From Litoditis marina (lineage: Eukaryota > Nematoda > Chromadorea > Rhabditida > Rhabditidae), in assembly GCA_964036275.1 (NCBI GenBank), contig OZ038437.1, forward strand, positions 11,600,733-11,664,732: a DNA stretch of 64,000 nt, read 5' to 3'. The position numbers and the translations under genes are program-made. The notes under the pieces were generated by a model that did no database searches, was not told where the DNA came from, and saw only the letters and a list, made by a program, of their open reading frames with translations. This document shows, piece by piece, positions 23,016-35,600 of this stretch. Position 1 is the first letter of the stretch, and each line of letters starts with the position of its first letter.

Positions 23016-23523
23016 TTGTGTTTTCACCAACGCCCGGTTTACGAAATGCATGTCACCACCCCTCAGCGGGAGATCGCCTGTATGGACGATTTTTGGGATG
23101 GTCGTCTCAAGGGGTCGTGGAAAAGTGAAAAGGTCATGAAAATGGTTGTCTCTCATGCGTCGTCCATACAGCTTCACTTGGAGAAACGAAATGAGGTCAC
23201 CAAAACGGAGACTGTAGAGAGCGTCCATACCGCCTTACTTCACATAAGTAATGAGTTAGCAAGCAATGCAAAAAAAGTGATACGGATAGATTATATGTTC
23301 CACGTTATAGAGACCTGAAATGATTCCCATCTTATTCTCTGCCTATCACCTATATGCAGCGCTTGAATCCCTTTCAACAACACTGGTTGACATTTTTAAA
23401 CGTTTTCTTTATTTTCTGTATGATTTTATTAAATGTTGGCCATTGATAATTGGGTTTTCACTCCGTGATCAATTACATGTTCTCCTTACGGCATCCAACC
23501 ACTGCATTCCAGCTATCTTGTAA
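23016..23523 (+). pseudogene. Two adjoining unrecognised ORFs inside the 2.8-kb element
   Basis: ORF 23016-23318 (100 codons, ATG) contains REIACMDDFWDGRLKGSW and SKEKV-like charged stretches. ORF 23320-23523 (67 codons) contains ALESLSTTLVDIFKRF and LRDQLHVLLTASNHC. They are in different frames and nearly abut. They could be remnants of one reading frame or separate exons. Part of the first is made from a GTATGGACGA / TCGTCCATAC inverted repeat (23079-23169). I cannot assign a function, and the coding status is doubtful. Confidence 0.25.
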
Positions 23524-24092
23524 CCGTAGCACAGTGAGTAATTAGTGAGAGGTGAGGGACAAAACATGAACATTGCGCGAGTATCTTCGTGGTTCAATCA
23601 AATTCTGGCTCTCCCTTTTTTTTGCCAAAGGTACATGACAATGTATTGGGTACATCTCTTACTGAGCACATTAACTTAACTCTATTAGAATGGTTGACCA
23701 ATGTGAGAGAATACTACTTCAACTGAATGTCTGAGCAAGTATTTAAACTAGTGAAGGTACAATAACAAAATTCCACACTTTACCAAATAAACTTTCTAAT
23801 TGTACTTCTCCTTTTGTTTATGCTCACTCTTCTGCAAGCATTGCAATGTAATAGTATTTTAGGAGTTGTTGAAAAGGGCATCTCCGCTGCTCACGTTGCC
23901 TGTTCCTTTTTGCATTTGTTTTTTTTTACACATTACACACTATCTGTTAAAGTCACATAGAAATGAATAAATATAGATAAGTAGTGTACTCGTGTTAGCC
24001 TTGGTTCCGTGGAAGCTATCCGGTGAACTTTCATTCACATGTTTATGTTTTACCTGTGTTATTGTTAACCACTAATAAATTATTTTTTCAAG

Positions 24093-24248
24093 GGAGTCGT
24101 CCCTAAAGGGAACAAGCGTGATCTGGCAGGGCAAGATGGAATTCAAGACAAGATGGAGGCTTTCTCGTTAAAAATTCTGACTGAGATCAGCCAGTACCTC
24201 CTCGACATGCCCCAACATGTCACCCACAAGTCTCATAAGAAGAAGTAG
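24093..24248 (+). CDS. Terminal exon-like ORF inside the 2.8-kb element
   Basis: A TTTTTTCAAG acceptor is followed by 51 codons and TAG. The peptide begins GVVPKGNKRDLAGQDG, contains LKILTEISQYLLDMPQ, and ends HKSHKKK. Codon use (GACAAGATGGAGGCT, CAGTACCTCCTCGAC) is much more gene-like than the surroundings. It may be a captured host exon or the last exon of an element-encoded protein. An upstream candidate segment is VHDNVLGTSLTEHINLTLL at about 23631-23690. The family is unrecognised. Confidence 0.4.
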   Translation, partial: GVVPKGNKRDLAGQDGIQDKMEAFSLKILTEISQYLLDMPQHVTHKSHKKK

Positions 24249-25337
24249 TGTGAATATGCACATATGTTGTTATGCTATTGTTATATTTGTTACTCTGTTT
24301 TGAAATTTGTTGTTCGATTGCATTGTAACTACTGTTGATTTTGTTCTCCTTGTACATTGATATTAAATGTTTATCATACAGAGATTTGTTGTAAAGTATT
24401 CAGTGTGAATTCAAGCTCATTTGACGAGTTACCCAGTTAGCTAAAACAAAGCAAAGCTGTATGGACGGAGGGTAGGGTGGTATGGACGGGTGACCCAGTT
24501 AGCTAAATTATAGTAGGCCTGTATGGACGAAGGGTACAGCTGTATGGACGGGTGACCTAGAAGAGACAACCAAGGGGTTATCGTCCATACAACGGTACAC
24601 CCCCCCCTCAGCCTGCGCCGTATTTAATATCGGTTTCATGAAAAAGAGTGCACAAAGCAGAGACGGAGAGTTTTTGCTACGTTTTGTGACGTTTGACCTC
24701 ATGTGATAGTCAATTTGGCCATTTGGAACCTCCGTGAGGTACATCAGCGACATATATGTGAGAGTTGGTTGGCTTTGGGGGGATTGCTACGCCGGCAGAA
24801 AAACGAATAGTCCTCGGGAAGTTGGGACTTCTTTTACATAAGTCTCATTATCAATGATGACGACTATAAATAATATTTCAAAAAACACAATCTTATGACA
24901 AGCCTCGTGAGTATGATATATGAATTATCACTTACATATTATAGGATTATTGGTTAAACTCCCAAACTATTTCGCAATAGCCGCAAGTTTACTCCTGTGA
25001 GAAATTTTTGGGAGATTACTGCCGCCTGGCTTAGAATCTTATCTTCTTATTACGATGTGGAGGAAATCCATTTTTCACTTACGAGATTGGAAGAAGTAGC
25101 AATCACTAAAGTGTTTGTGTGTTGTAAATTGACTCAGTTAAGTCTAAGTCCGGTGAAATTGTAGCTCAGACTCCATAAACTCTTGGAAATGAATTCAACT
25201 CTTCTTTCATTCCTACTTTGGTTGGCTGCGTGAGATGTGTGTTTTTCTCCAGCTCCTTCTAGTTACAGTACTCCTTACAGTACTGACAGAGTCCGCTATG
25301 TGGCACTCGCTAAGGCCTCACAACCAAAGGTGAGTAC

Positions 25338-25545
25338 AGTAATCGCCAACGGAAAGGCGGGAGGGTACTGTATATCTTATTTTCCGATGTGTACGCGGAC
25401 ATGTCTTTGATTCCAAATCTAAAAATTAGGCCTAAAAAGAGGTGCAAACGTTCCAAGCTGTTCGTCCCTCATGAGACCCGAACTAACGATTGAAGGTTGG
25501 ATAGACAGCTCTGCTAACCACTACACCAACGCTGAAAAATGCCTT
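25338..25545. repeat. 5' half of tRNA-derived repeat and a decayed tRNA-like segment
   Basis: 25338-25420 on + matches only the first half of the tRNA-derived repeat (CGCCAACGGAAAGGCGGGAG to CTTTGATTCCAAA). At about 25480-25545 on the minus strand, GTTGGTGTAGTGGTTAGC resembles a tRNA D-arm, with a weak downstream GTTCGGGTCTC. Neither is an intact tRNA. Confidence 0.45.
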
Positions 25546-25695
25546 TGTTGAAATGGCAAAACGTACCATTTGTTGTTTTTCACCTTCTCTGGTGCTTTTC
25601 ATGTTTTTATTATGTTCGAGCTCGTTCTCTTATGTAGCGATCAGTCAAACACAGCAGTGGCCCAAATGACACGGCGATCAAACTACAAAGTTAGA

Positions 25696-26177
25696 TTATA
25701 TAGTGCTCACATTTCCCAACTGGACTCGTTGGCAGCGTGCCAGAAATTTTGGAAGACTGTTATTTAGAGAAAACATGTAGTTTACAGAAATGTTTCCTGA
25801 ATACGAATTATAACTAAGGGGAAGAACCATTCACATGAATTTCTATTGTTTTAAAGTATTTCAACATGTTCAAAAACTGCCTTGAAATTTCATTGGCAAG
25901 CTGCCCAAGTCCAGTTGGGAAATGTGCGAATTATATAGTTCACAGGTTCACACCATTCCTACTGAGACTCTTACAGTAACCTTACAAACTTTTCCAAAGC
26001 CGTTGTGGAGTTGAACATTTAGTTCATCAAAAATCCTCTCGTATATTTACTGTACCTGAAAGCCAGAAGGAGGTGCGAAAGTTGTCTGTTTTTCCGATCT
26101 TAAGTAAGTGAGAAAAACGGCTTGGAAGTTTCGTAATCCTACTGTAGGCGTCTCAGTAGGAATGAAAAAGACTATAC
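25696..26177. repeat. Two abutting palindromic MITEs
   Basis: 25696-25937: CACATTTCCCAACTGGACTC at the left pairs with AGTCCAGTTGGGAAATGTG at the right, bounded by TATATAG and TTATATA. 25936-26177: TATAGTTCACAGG..., CATTCCTACTGAGACTC pairs with GCGTCTCAGTAGGAATG, then GACTATA. It is the same family as 5808-6040. The two share a TATA junction. Confidence 0.65.
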
Positions 26178-27110
26178 AACTTTCAGAAGTGGTGTACAAC
26201 CTACTCGTCACTGCTCCCCTCTCTCCAGCCTGCTCTACTTAAACTGTCTGTTCGAGGCTGAAAACAGGTCTGAAAAAAGAATAATCAACTACTTGAATGC
26301 TATGGAAAGAACCAAGTATTCTTATAACAGAAGTCACTAAATTACTGTGTAAACTGTGATTTTAGAGTATTTTCATTTTCCGATTACCCGAGAAATTTCT
26401 TTCTTAACATCTCATGAAACTTTATAGTCTTTGATTCCACATTGAATAAGTATAAAAACTGTGTTGTTAGTGATATTTTTCAACTAACTGAGAAATTACT
26501 TTCTAAATACCTCATAAAACTTCATAGTCGTTGATCATTCACACAGCGACTATAAAAATACATAATTTTTATCAAATACATGCTGTAATGAGATTTTTTG
26601 CGAATTTATAATAACTGTAGAATTTTTTTTCTGTTCAAGCAAAAAACTGTAGTTTTACATGAAGTTACGTTCAATAGTGGGTCCACGTTCTAGTAGGTAT
26701 TCTCATTCATACATGTAGGTTGTGGGACATTTTTAGTTGTTCACTCGATTTTTAGTTGTTCATCAAATCTAAGCTTTTCAGCTTGGTTTGTGTTGTTAGT
26801 ATTTCTTTAAAGTTTGTATGTAAATAGTCAATGAGCATTCAATAAAGTAGTATCATTACAGTTGTTGCATTCTAGAACTAGCCGGACTAGGCTAAACATT
26901 TTTCTATTTTTTTTGCATTTGTAAAGTGGAATTCGTTAAATTGTTTCCAAAGGTGGCGAGACTAGAGGGTGGAGAGATTATCAATTATGACTTGAAAAAG
27001 TTTAAGACGGATTATTGAAAAAAGAAACGGTTGAAAATTAATCTTGTCAAAAGGCTTAAGATTGGCTCACACACGGTTTGCAATAGTTTTTGAGATGTTT
27101 AGAAAAAGTA

Positions 27111-27621
27111 TTAAAGGGACCGTTTCTCTATAATTTGGATCGATTAAAAAACATGAAGTCTCAAGATACCGATTTGATAGTGTACTGATAGTCCCTTACT
27201 ATAACACAAAAAAAGAAAAATGGTAATCAGTCGAGAACCAAGGCTTTTATGAGCCAAACTATCTTAAGGGTTACTGTATCGCAAAACTTTTGGTCAAAAG
27301 ATGAAATCGGTTTTAATACACACAACTTCAATCTTAATTAAATCAAAAAGAGGCATAGATAACTAAAACACTTTTAAATATGTCAGTTGTTACGTGATTG
27401 AATTTATGATACGTTTCGCGGACATTTTGCGGATAATTTGTGCGCGTCTCCATTAAAATAGGTACGTGCTGTGGCTTCCGCGTTGTGGCCGTACTCAAAT
27501 TTGCTCAAAAACGACCCAAGTTGCGGAATTTTCACTAATTCTGACTGTTTTGTCCATTTTTTGTCCCCATGTGTCCACTGATAACTCAAATCATCAAATT
27601 AAAGAGGTACGGTCCCTTTAA
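27111..27621. repeat. 510-bp element with TTAAAGGGACCG terminal inverted repeats
   Basis: TTAAAGGGACCG at 27111 is mirrored by CGGTCCCTTTAA at 27621. The interior is AT-rich with a 61-codon minus ORF (27404-27589) that shows no recognisable domain. It is a likely non-autonomous DNA transposon. Confidence 0.55.
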
Positions 27622-27690
27622 TCTTGGATCTGCTTTCCATGAAATTTATTCGTGAGATACATCTTAAGATGATCTTATGAGAAATCACCA

Positions 27691-27874
27691 CTGGCGGCGC
27701 AGCAATCCCCACAAAAGTTCATGAGATCCCCTCATAGCTATTAGCACGAGCTCTTCATGAGATTCTATTGATTGCTATGCTACAGCATTCAGAGTTCACG
27801 AGTAGCTCATGAGGTATCTCATCAGAAGCTCATGTGGACTTCTCATGAGTTTGGACGGTTTGCTACGCCGCCAG
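27691..27874. repeat. Foldback with CTGGCGGCG ends and CTCATGAG interior
   Basis: CTGGCGGCGCAGCAATCCC at the left pairs with TTTGCTACGCCGCCAG at the right. The interior repeats CTCATGAG and AGCTCATG. It is the same family as 14593-14776. Confidence 0.7.
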
Positions 27875-28106
27875 GGATCTCAAAGATGGAGCTGACTGAA
27901 ACTCTACATGTGTCTTGTGAGGATCTCTATGTAGTTTGGTCGGGCCGCACTTCGAATAAAAATCCGGGATCACTTATTTCTTCGCTGTTCAAACTACAAG
28001 AAAACTTAGTCGTCAGAAGTAGCAATAGAAAATAGAGTTCAAAATGGAAACAATTCATTAGAAAGCATGAGGTTGTATCGAGTGAGCCTTTCCGTCGAAA
28101 ATTTCC

Positions 28107-31100
28107 TTATTTTCGCGGAGAAACAAAAGTGTCGCTGCCAATCGCCTTCCTGAAAAAAAGTATGTAAACAATGAACAAAGGAGAAAAGTAATAACCACAT
28201 TCCAATTCATATCTGGCAATTAACTCTGAGTCATTGTGTATAGTCCACATCAATCCTGTTGGGACTTCTACAGTATCACAGTCGAACTTCCAAAGACTAC
28301 TGCACAGATTGTTGTAATTGTATCGAAAAAAGCGAAGTTGAGAAAAATAGATGGAAGTGAAAATTTCGTATAAAGTGAATAATGAACTTGCTCACCTAGC
28401 TGATCCTGTTGCACTTCTCCTTGACAGGGAATCACGTTTCATCGTACCGCCTCTGCAAAATAGTTCGGATTAGCTCTTCAAATATGGTGTTAACGAAAGT
28501 TCAATATTTAAGCTATAAAGAACCAAAGAGATATAGTCAACACCATTCCTACTGGGACTCCTACAGTTGTTATCAATCTTTCAAATGACCGATGTCTATT
28601 ACGAATTCCATCTCTTCCACAACAAACACTAAAAACTACTCGGAATAGCGGTTCTGGAAGTTTCCAATTCATATTGTTGGATTCTCAGTGGAGATTGATA
28701 TTATTTCGAGCCGACCCAACAAAATGTATGAACTTACTTTGTCTGAATGTTCCCAATCTTCTCGGCAAAGTTCATGCTGCTCACGGTCTCGTTCTCCTGT
28801 TTCTGGTCGGGCGAGAGATGAACCAGCACCAGGGTCTTGCTGTCTCCATCTGAAAAGAAACATTATGGGACCAAATTGTAAGTTGTAGTTTGATCTACAG
28901 CAACTTACGACTGGAATGCAGATAAATCAAACTACAATCACGGTAAATGAAACCGTTTCATCCTGGTTTGGTACAGGTGTATGCATGTTTGAGAAAAGTT
29001 TAGAATATTTCTGGCTTGAAAACGCTCAGAGGATTTACAGAATGTTGGCCAGCCATTTATCGTGTAGATCACAGAAAGCAGTCTTGAAGACTGTCAATGT
29101 TTTGACCTACGTGCTCTCGTATCTGGTTTTGCTCTAAATTTTATGTCTTTTATGGGCAAAACGTAGAAGTTGAAGTACTCACTCAAGCTGTCTTCTAGAA
29201 TTCTTGTCAGTTGGCAGTTTCTGAATGGAATGTGTCGCTGGTTCTGGCGCAGCGCCAGAACAACATTACCCAATTCGGAGAGAGACCTAGAACGTTACCA
29301 AATTTTCGATATTAATCATTCTTAGGGTACTGCAGAATCACCAAAACGCTCGAAAACAACATATTTCAATCTAGCAAACTTACGAAACGTCAGTAAAACG
29401 ATTAGACCTAGAGACTTATACAGAAAGTTCATATTGAGAATTTCTCATATCTTCTCTGAGACTGCTACGTTAGCACAAGACTGAGCTATGAGAAAGGTTA
29501 TACGTTATACGTATGAAAAACATATAAACTGACTTGTTTATGGCCATGGCTTCCTTCAGGAGCTGGCCAGTGGCATTCGTCTGGGAAACACGCTCCGACC
29601 CAGCCAAGTCGACCAGGTTCAAACGGCCTGAAGTCATAATTGAGTTCTGTCATTTTGGAGAATATAGAATGTTTAACTAACTACAACTTGAGAAATATCT
29701 CGGAAAACATAACTTGACAAACTTAGAAATAGATTTGGAGCGAGTTCCTTCTCACCCGCAACACATTGCGTGTCAAAAGTCAGCGAATAGCAAATGCGTG
29801 AAAATACCAAGATTAAGAGACTGACACTTGTCTGAGAGTCCTGGTTATACATATTTGGTAGATTGGAAATGTAGCTCACCGGTATTAACCGGAAGTGAGT
29901 TCGTTTGACGAGTTCGAACCACAACTAAGCTAAGGTCAACACTATATTCTCCAAGAAAAACTCACCAGTGGTACCTGTTAGGTTGCTGTCCAATAATCTA
30001 TGCCGAATAAATTTTGTATTCTTATTATTAATACAAACTACAAACTTACCGGTGGTAACCTGTTTGGTGAGTGTGTTCTTGCCCGTGACCACCACCCTCA
30101 CTATCACGTGGGATCTACTGGATTCCATGTTCGCTTCGGTGGCGGCAACAGCCTGGAATTAGTTCAATTAGTCGTATTAATAATGTTAATTATGTAACTA
30201 CTTTATTTGTTGTAATATCAGTATAACTTCATGTTCACTTCGGTGGCCGCTACGGCCTCGAATAGCTCCTCATTTCAGAAGACGGGAGGGTTATAATTAT
30301 AACCCTCTACAGTAACATGCTCCAATTTTCAGGTCAAAGTTTGGTATGTTGGCATTTTTGGATTCTCTCCAAATTTTGGTAGTGTTTTTGTAAACCTTTA
30401 CTACTACCAACTCCTAACGTTTGAGAGCAGAATATAGAATCATTCAACAGAAAAAGAGTCCTGAGTATTGGACGGACCACTGTTAGAAGGACATCGATTG
30501 GTGAAATAGTGTATATTCATACTGTAGGTGTCTCAGTAAGAATGAAAAACAGATTTATCATTAACTTGACCAACCTTGTTCTTCTTCCCCTGCGCCAGTA
30601 CTTCCGTGACGTGCTCGAATGACGTCACAGTTATCGATTGAAGGCCGGGAATCAATAACTGGCCGTCTTCGCCGAGTCTAATGGATAAGTTCGTGTTATC
30701 GGTGCTCAGAAGATCGCTGAAAACAATGAGCTTATGAAGTTTTTCTCTTCTACGTGGTTTATTGTGGTTTTAGCTTTAGGAGTAGATTTTACAGCTGAAA
30801 TTATAGTAAAAACCTACCGTATCTTCTCGTTGTATATTTCCAGCACCGATACTTGTATACTGTACTCAATATCGCCCTCACGTTCCTTGGCCACTGAGAA
30901 TAGTTGCAAAATTGCTCGTTGGTTTATGCCGGGGTCGGACGTGGGTCCCTTTAAACAGATAAAAGTATAAAAAGAGAAAAATACCATTTATCAGCCTTCA
31001 TGTAACGTAAACTTCACGTGCACTTATAGGTTCCACGTATACGTTACTTATAGGTACAAATCCGATATTTGATTTCCAACTATAAGCGATTATGGTGTTT

Positions 31101-32658
31101 TTCTTTTTCAGATTTCAAACTGGGTTGACTGAGATCAAAACCAAAAAGGTTAGGTTACCAAGAACTGGTTTTTAGAAATAACTCCCGAAATATCCAGCCG
31201 TGTCTGACTAGGCTGTACAAGTGGCTCAAAAATATCGCGCAATGGCGCGTGCTTCGTGACAACTTAATATCCGGCGTTTACAAGCCGTGAATAGCTGGGC
31301 GCGGCGGGCGAAATCATTTTTGAAAATACTCAACGGTTTTTTCTTCAAAAACTATGTTTACTTATTTATTATTTCTCTGTTTTTGCTTTTTATTTTGGCT
31401 TTCTATAGTCGATGGGCTACCACAATGTTTTTCTCAGTGTGGACTAGAGTTTAATGTCGTATTTCTGGAAAACAGGCTAGTAAGGAAAAATACTTGGCTA
31501 GTAAGGAAAATTACTGTATTTTATATTAAGTTAGTTACATGTTGTTTGCCATTTGTATTGTTAACCTGGAAATCAAAATATGGAAGTGTTTTTTTCATTG
31601 AAGTTGGTGTTCCTCAATTAAGTTCGATGAAATTGTTTGATGGTAGATGATTTTGAGTTATCTTTCGAAGAATAGTCGCATTACGGCTTAGTTTTGCAGT
31701 TTCATCTATTTATACTATGATTTATTGTTCTAGTTTAGCTACTCTCGGTTCTATATGATTTTGTTGTATATAATCTTTCAGAATACGCCGAACGCCGACT
31801 GAGCTGAAGTTGTATGTTCAACTTCATAAGTGATGTTCAAGAATGGTTTGGTGAGTATCTATTATATTGTTTTCAAATAACATTGGTGAATTCTATATCT
31901 AACCGGGTCTTCAGGTAACCTAACCTTTTTTTGGCAACCTATTTTCAGGTTACCTCAGTAGGTAACCGGTTGGTAACCTAAAATGAAAAACCGGTTACCT
32001 GTTTTTCTAACGAAAAATGTGGTTTTTACCGTTAGGACTGAGACGTCGAGTAGCTACAGCTGCACACCAGTAAGGTGTGATTTTTGCGAGATAGATGGAA
32101 AGGAGCCCGTTTTTCGATTTTTTTTTCGATTATTAGGTCAGCTTTACTCTAGTATGGTTTGATACTAGGGCTCTCGCCGTTTTCGAACCGATGATACATG
32201 ATGTTCTGAAAACAACCTGGAACCTGCATAGACCTCCGTTACAAATGCGAATTCTCCCAAAAAAGTCGGCAGGTTTTGGACATGACATTGCAATGAACAT
32301 TACTATACCTCCATGGTATGCGTTTTGCCACTTCCTGTATGTCCGTAGGCAAAAATACACACATTGTATCCGTCGATACAACTAGTGATAATGGGGGAAA
32401 CCTCTTCGAAAATCTGGAAAAAGTTTAGAAAATTACAACTAAACGTTCACGTGTCTGGTTTTCACGTGTACTCACGTTCAACGTGTACACTTGTTCTCAT
32501 TTCTCACGGTTACGCTAGGAATTTCTCACATGGGGTCAGGTGTTATTCCGATAAACGTTTACCTGCTCCTGCTTGTAGTGCGTGGGAATAACCCTATCCG
32601 CAGTCCTTCTTACATTCGCTGCTTATCCCTTCTCTCCCTCTCTCACTCTCTCTCACTC

Positions 32659-32698
<40 letters not shown>

Positions 32699-35600
32699 AA
32701 TATCTACCTGCTCCTGCTTGTAATGCGTGGGAATAACTCTGTCTGCACTCCTACTGCTCTTCTTGCCAGTCGTGTGTTTCAAAGTAACCACACCGCTGTC
32801 TAGTCTATCCACCTCGAGAGCCGGAGAACTTTCGTCGAAAATGGGACGAATACGATAGAATACTCGGATGTTGCCTGGAATGAATCGATCAATCAATAAA
32901 TCGATAATAGAAACATATTTTGTACGTGAAGCACGTTAATCAGTAACGAGATCAAACTACAAACACAGCGGGAGAGAATAATGCACGAATGCACCGTCTA
33001 GGCCTGCTTTCAAGGGAATAAACCCTTTAATTTCCGCCTCGCTGCCTTAAGCCGGACTATTGGGCAGCATGTTAGTATCGATTTTACTTCATCGAGCCGC
33101 ATTTCGCGCCCTATTTAGCTGAACGCCGGCCGCACTTTGTGGCAAAATATCTTATTTCCTTCCTATTAATAGTTTAAAAGCTGATGTATTAATGTAAATT
33201 GGAAATTGTGCAAAATAAATTCTATTTGCGAACCTATTCACCATAAAGCTGTGAATATTCCACGAATATGGTCCGTTCTTCTATTTATAGACGTGAAAGT
33301 TCTTGATTCACCATTGATAATAGGCATCTCAGACAATTCCCAGCCAATTGGCAAGCCATTTTTTTATTGGCAGCGAGAGAGTGTGCAGGTCAGAGAGACC
33401 CAGATGTCTGCGGCCTCATTGACCTGCACACCTTCTCTCGTTTTTGTAGCTGGCCAATCGAAGAAAATTGGACCTTATCGTTCTGAGATGTTTTCTCCGA
33501 TATTTATGAAACTTAGCCCTTTTTATGACTTTCTTCGAATATAAGGACAACATAAATGGTGTATTGTTTTTGTTGTTCTCTATTGTTGTTGTTGTTTCAG
33601 GTCAACATGAACATTTCCGTGAAATCCGAGCCAGAGCCGGCCTACATTTTCGTGCCAGATTCTGTAGAAGAATTACCGACCGCGGAAAATTTCCGCGGCT
33701 CAAGAAGAAGATCCAGAAATTCTAGGAAAATGACAGTATTAGAAGCGGCCGCGAAAAATATGTGGGTCATTTTTCAATTAGCTTTTTTTTTACTTTTCTC
33801 CTGTTCACGTTTGGAGAAACTACTAAACCTGTAAAAGGGATTTTGAAAAACTACTGTACAAGGTCCAGCCAGAAAACCTTTATGAAGCCTTTGACGTGGT
33901 TACAGTTTTCTAGCAATACCAGAATTTGGATCAAATGTTAATTATATTAATGATGTAAATTATTTCGTAACCCGATTAGAATTTCAGTGTTCTCTCGAAG
34001 CAAGGAGCCCCTTTGCTGTACATTGGTCATAGGGAGTACAGGTATGATATAGTTGAATTCATTCGTCGACGGAGACTTACATGAATTCGAAACTGTCATT
34101 TAGCTCTTTTCAAAACGGTCACTTAGCTCTATTTAGAACTGGTACTCAGCTCATGTTATGTTGCTTACAAGAAATTTCAGAACTTCGCGGTTTTCATATT
34201 GTTCTGTCACCTAATTGTGTACAATCAAAAGCGCAGCCGAAACTCGGGTTTAATTTTTTCAAATAAAAAGTCGAAATACGAAATGTATGCGGTGTTGATC
34301 AAACTACAAATATATGAAGAATGTACGCTGTTTATTCAGAAGAGGCAATCCGATCAAGGCTGGTTGCACCTGGCGCTGCACCACCAGTAAATGTCCGGGT
34401 AGAATGCTGGTAGTTGACGGGGATCCAAACTACAAATTGACTAGAGAATGCATCCCCCATCCAGTTATTGATCGAAGTAAGAAGGTGGGTTTTTAGTCTA
34501 ATAGCTGGTAAAAAGGTTTTTCTTTAGTTTGTTCACTATGTATTTCAAGTAATCACCCAAAATGAAGTCTATCGTATAGAGCTGAGTATTTGGGAACAAG
34601 AAAACATGTTTTTTATCTTGAATCAGTTTTTAGACGTGAAAAGTCGAAAATAGCATCCCGGTAACATTCCGGTCTCTCGAGCACGATCTGCTTCTCTTCA
34701 AACATGCGCTATTTCTCTGCTGTCACATCCCGTCGTGCCCCAAGACTCACGAAATAGTGCGCGATGCGAGAGACGCAGGATGGGATGAAGATGTCGGGAT
34801 GTTCTAGCATACGTTTTTTGGTAAATTATCATGGGTTTTCCAGTCACGAAGAGAGGCTCAAAAGTTACGTGTTCACATGAAGCAGAAGAATAGTTCTCAG
34901 AAAGAAAGATCGCCCGAACTTGCCCCGTAAGTACATAAATAACACTTTTTCAAACTTTTTGAATACATATTTTCTCTGCTGAATTACAATTTGAAATAAG
35001 TAAATTGTCTTGTTTTGTTGGACGGTCTCATTACTCATGAGGGAGTCGTAAGAACTGATGAATTTTGAATTCAACTTTGAAACATAGTAAAATTAGCTTC
35101 AAAGTAGGACGTTTATGTGGACCAATCTCGTGTCAACGGTCCTTTAAATTGCAAATGAAAAACGTATTTAAGTTTAAAGGACTGAAGCGTTGTGATTGGA
35201 CCACATAATCGCCCAGGGATGACCAAAGTTGGTACGCGGACAACTTTTTCAGGGGGAGGGGGGTCGTTTTCGGACCAGGAAGGGCCGAAAATTTGGGGGG
35301 AAAAGAGAATAATCGGGAGAATTTGGTTGAATTCCAACTTCTACTTAGAATACTCTTTGTTCATAAGCTAGTTTTTGACTATTTAAGATTTTTTCTCCAT
35401 TTTTAGAAAGGGGGGTCGTTCTGCTAGCAAGGCCGGTCAAAATTTTGGTCATCCCTGTAATCGCCCTTCTTTAAGACTGTGAAATTCATAGAAATAAACA
35501 TTCAAATGAACTATTACAGCTGTGCCAACTGTGTACAGAAAGTTCTCGAAAACTCTCTTCCAAAGGTTTCGAACACGAAAAAGTCAAATCCGACGAAAGT

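Larger units (their letters stand above)
21965..24796. mobile_element. 2.8-kb element with CCGGCGTAGCAATCCCCCC terminal repeats
   Basis: The 19-bp end CCGGCGTAGCAATCCCCCC near 21966 is matched exactly in inverse at 24778-24796. Weaker pairing (GAGGTAC, ATATG) extends to about 75 bp. The motif GTATGGACG or its complement recurs at least eight times in the right third and near 23080-23230, like subterminal transposase-binding repeats. Inside are ORFs at 22168-22467, 23016-23318 and 23320-23523, plus a spliced-looking exon at 24093-24248. None shows a transposase signature that I can recognise. Small relatives sharing the ends lie at 14593-14776 and 27691-27874. Confidence 0.6.

Noticed and set aside
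33206..33544. 112-codon + ORF upstream of the FLYWCH gene
   Set aside because: It spans a dispersed foldback repeat and lacks any domain; the FLYWCH start has its own acceptor at 33600.
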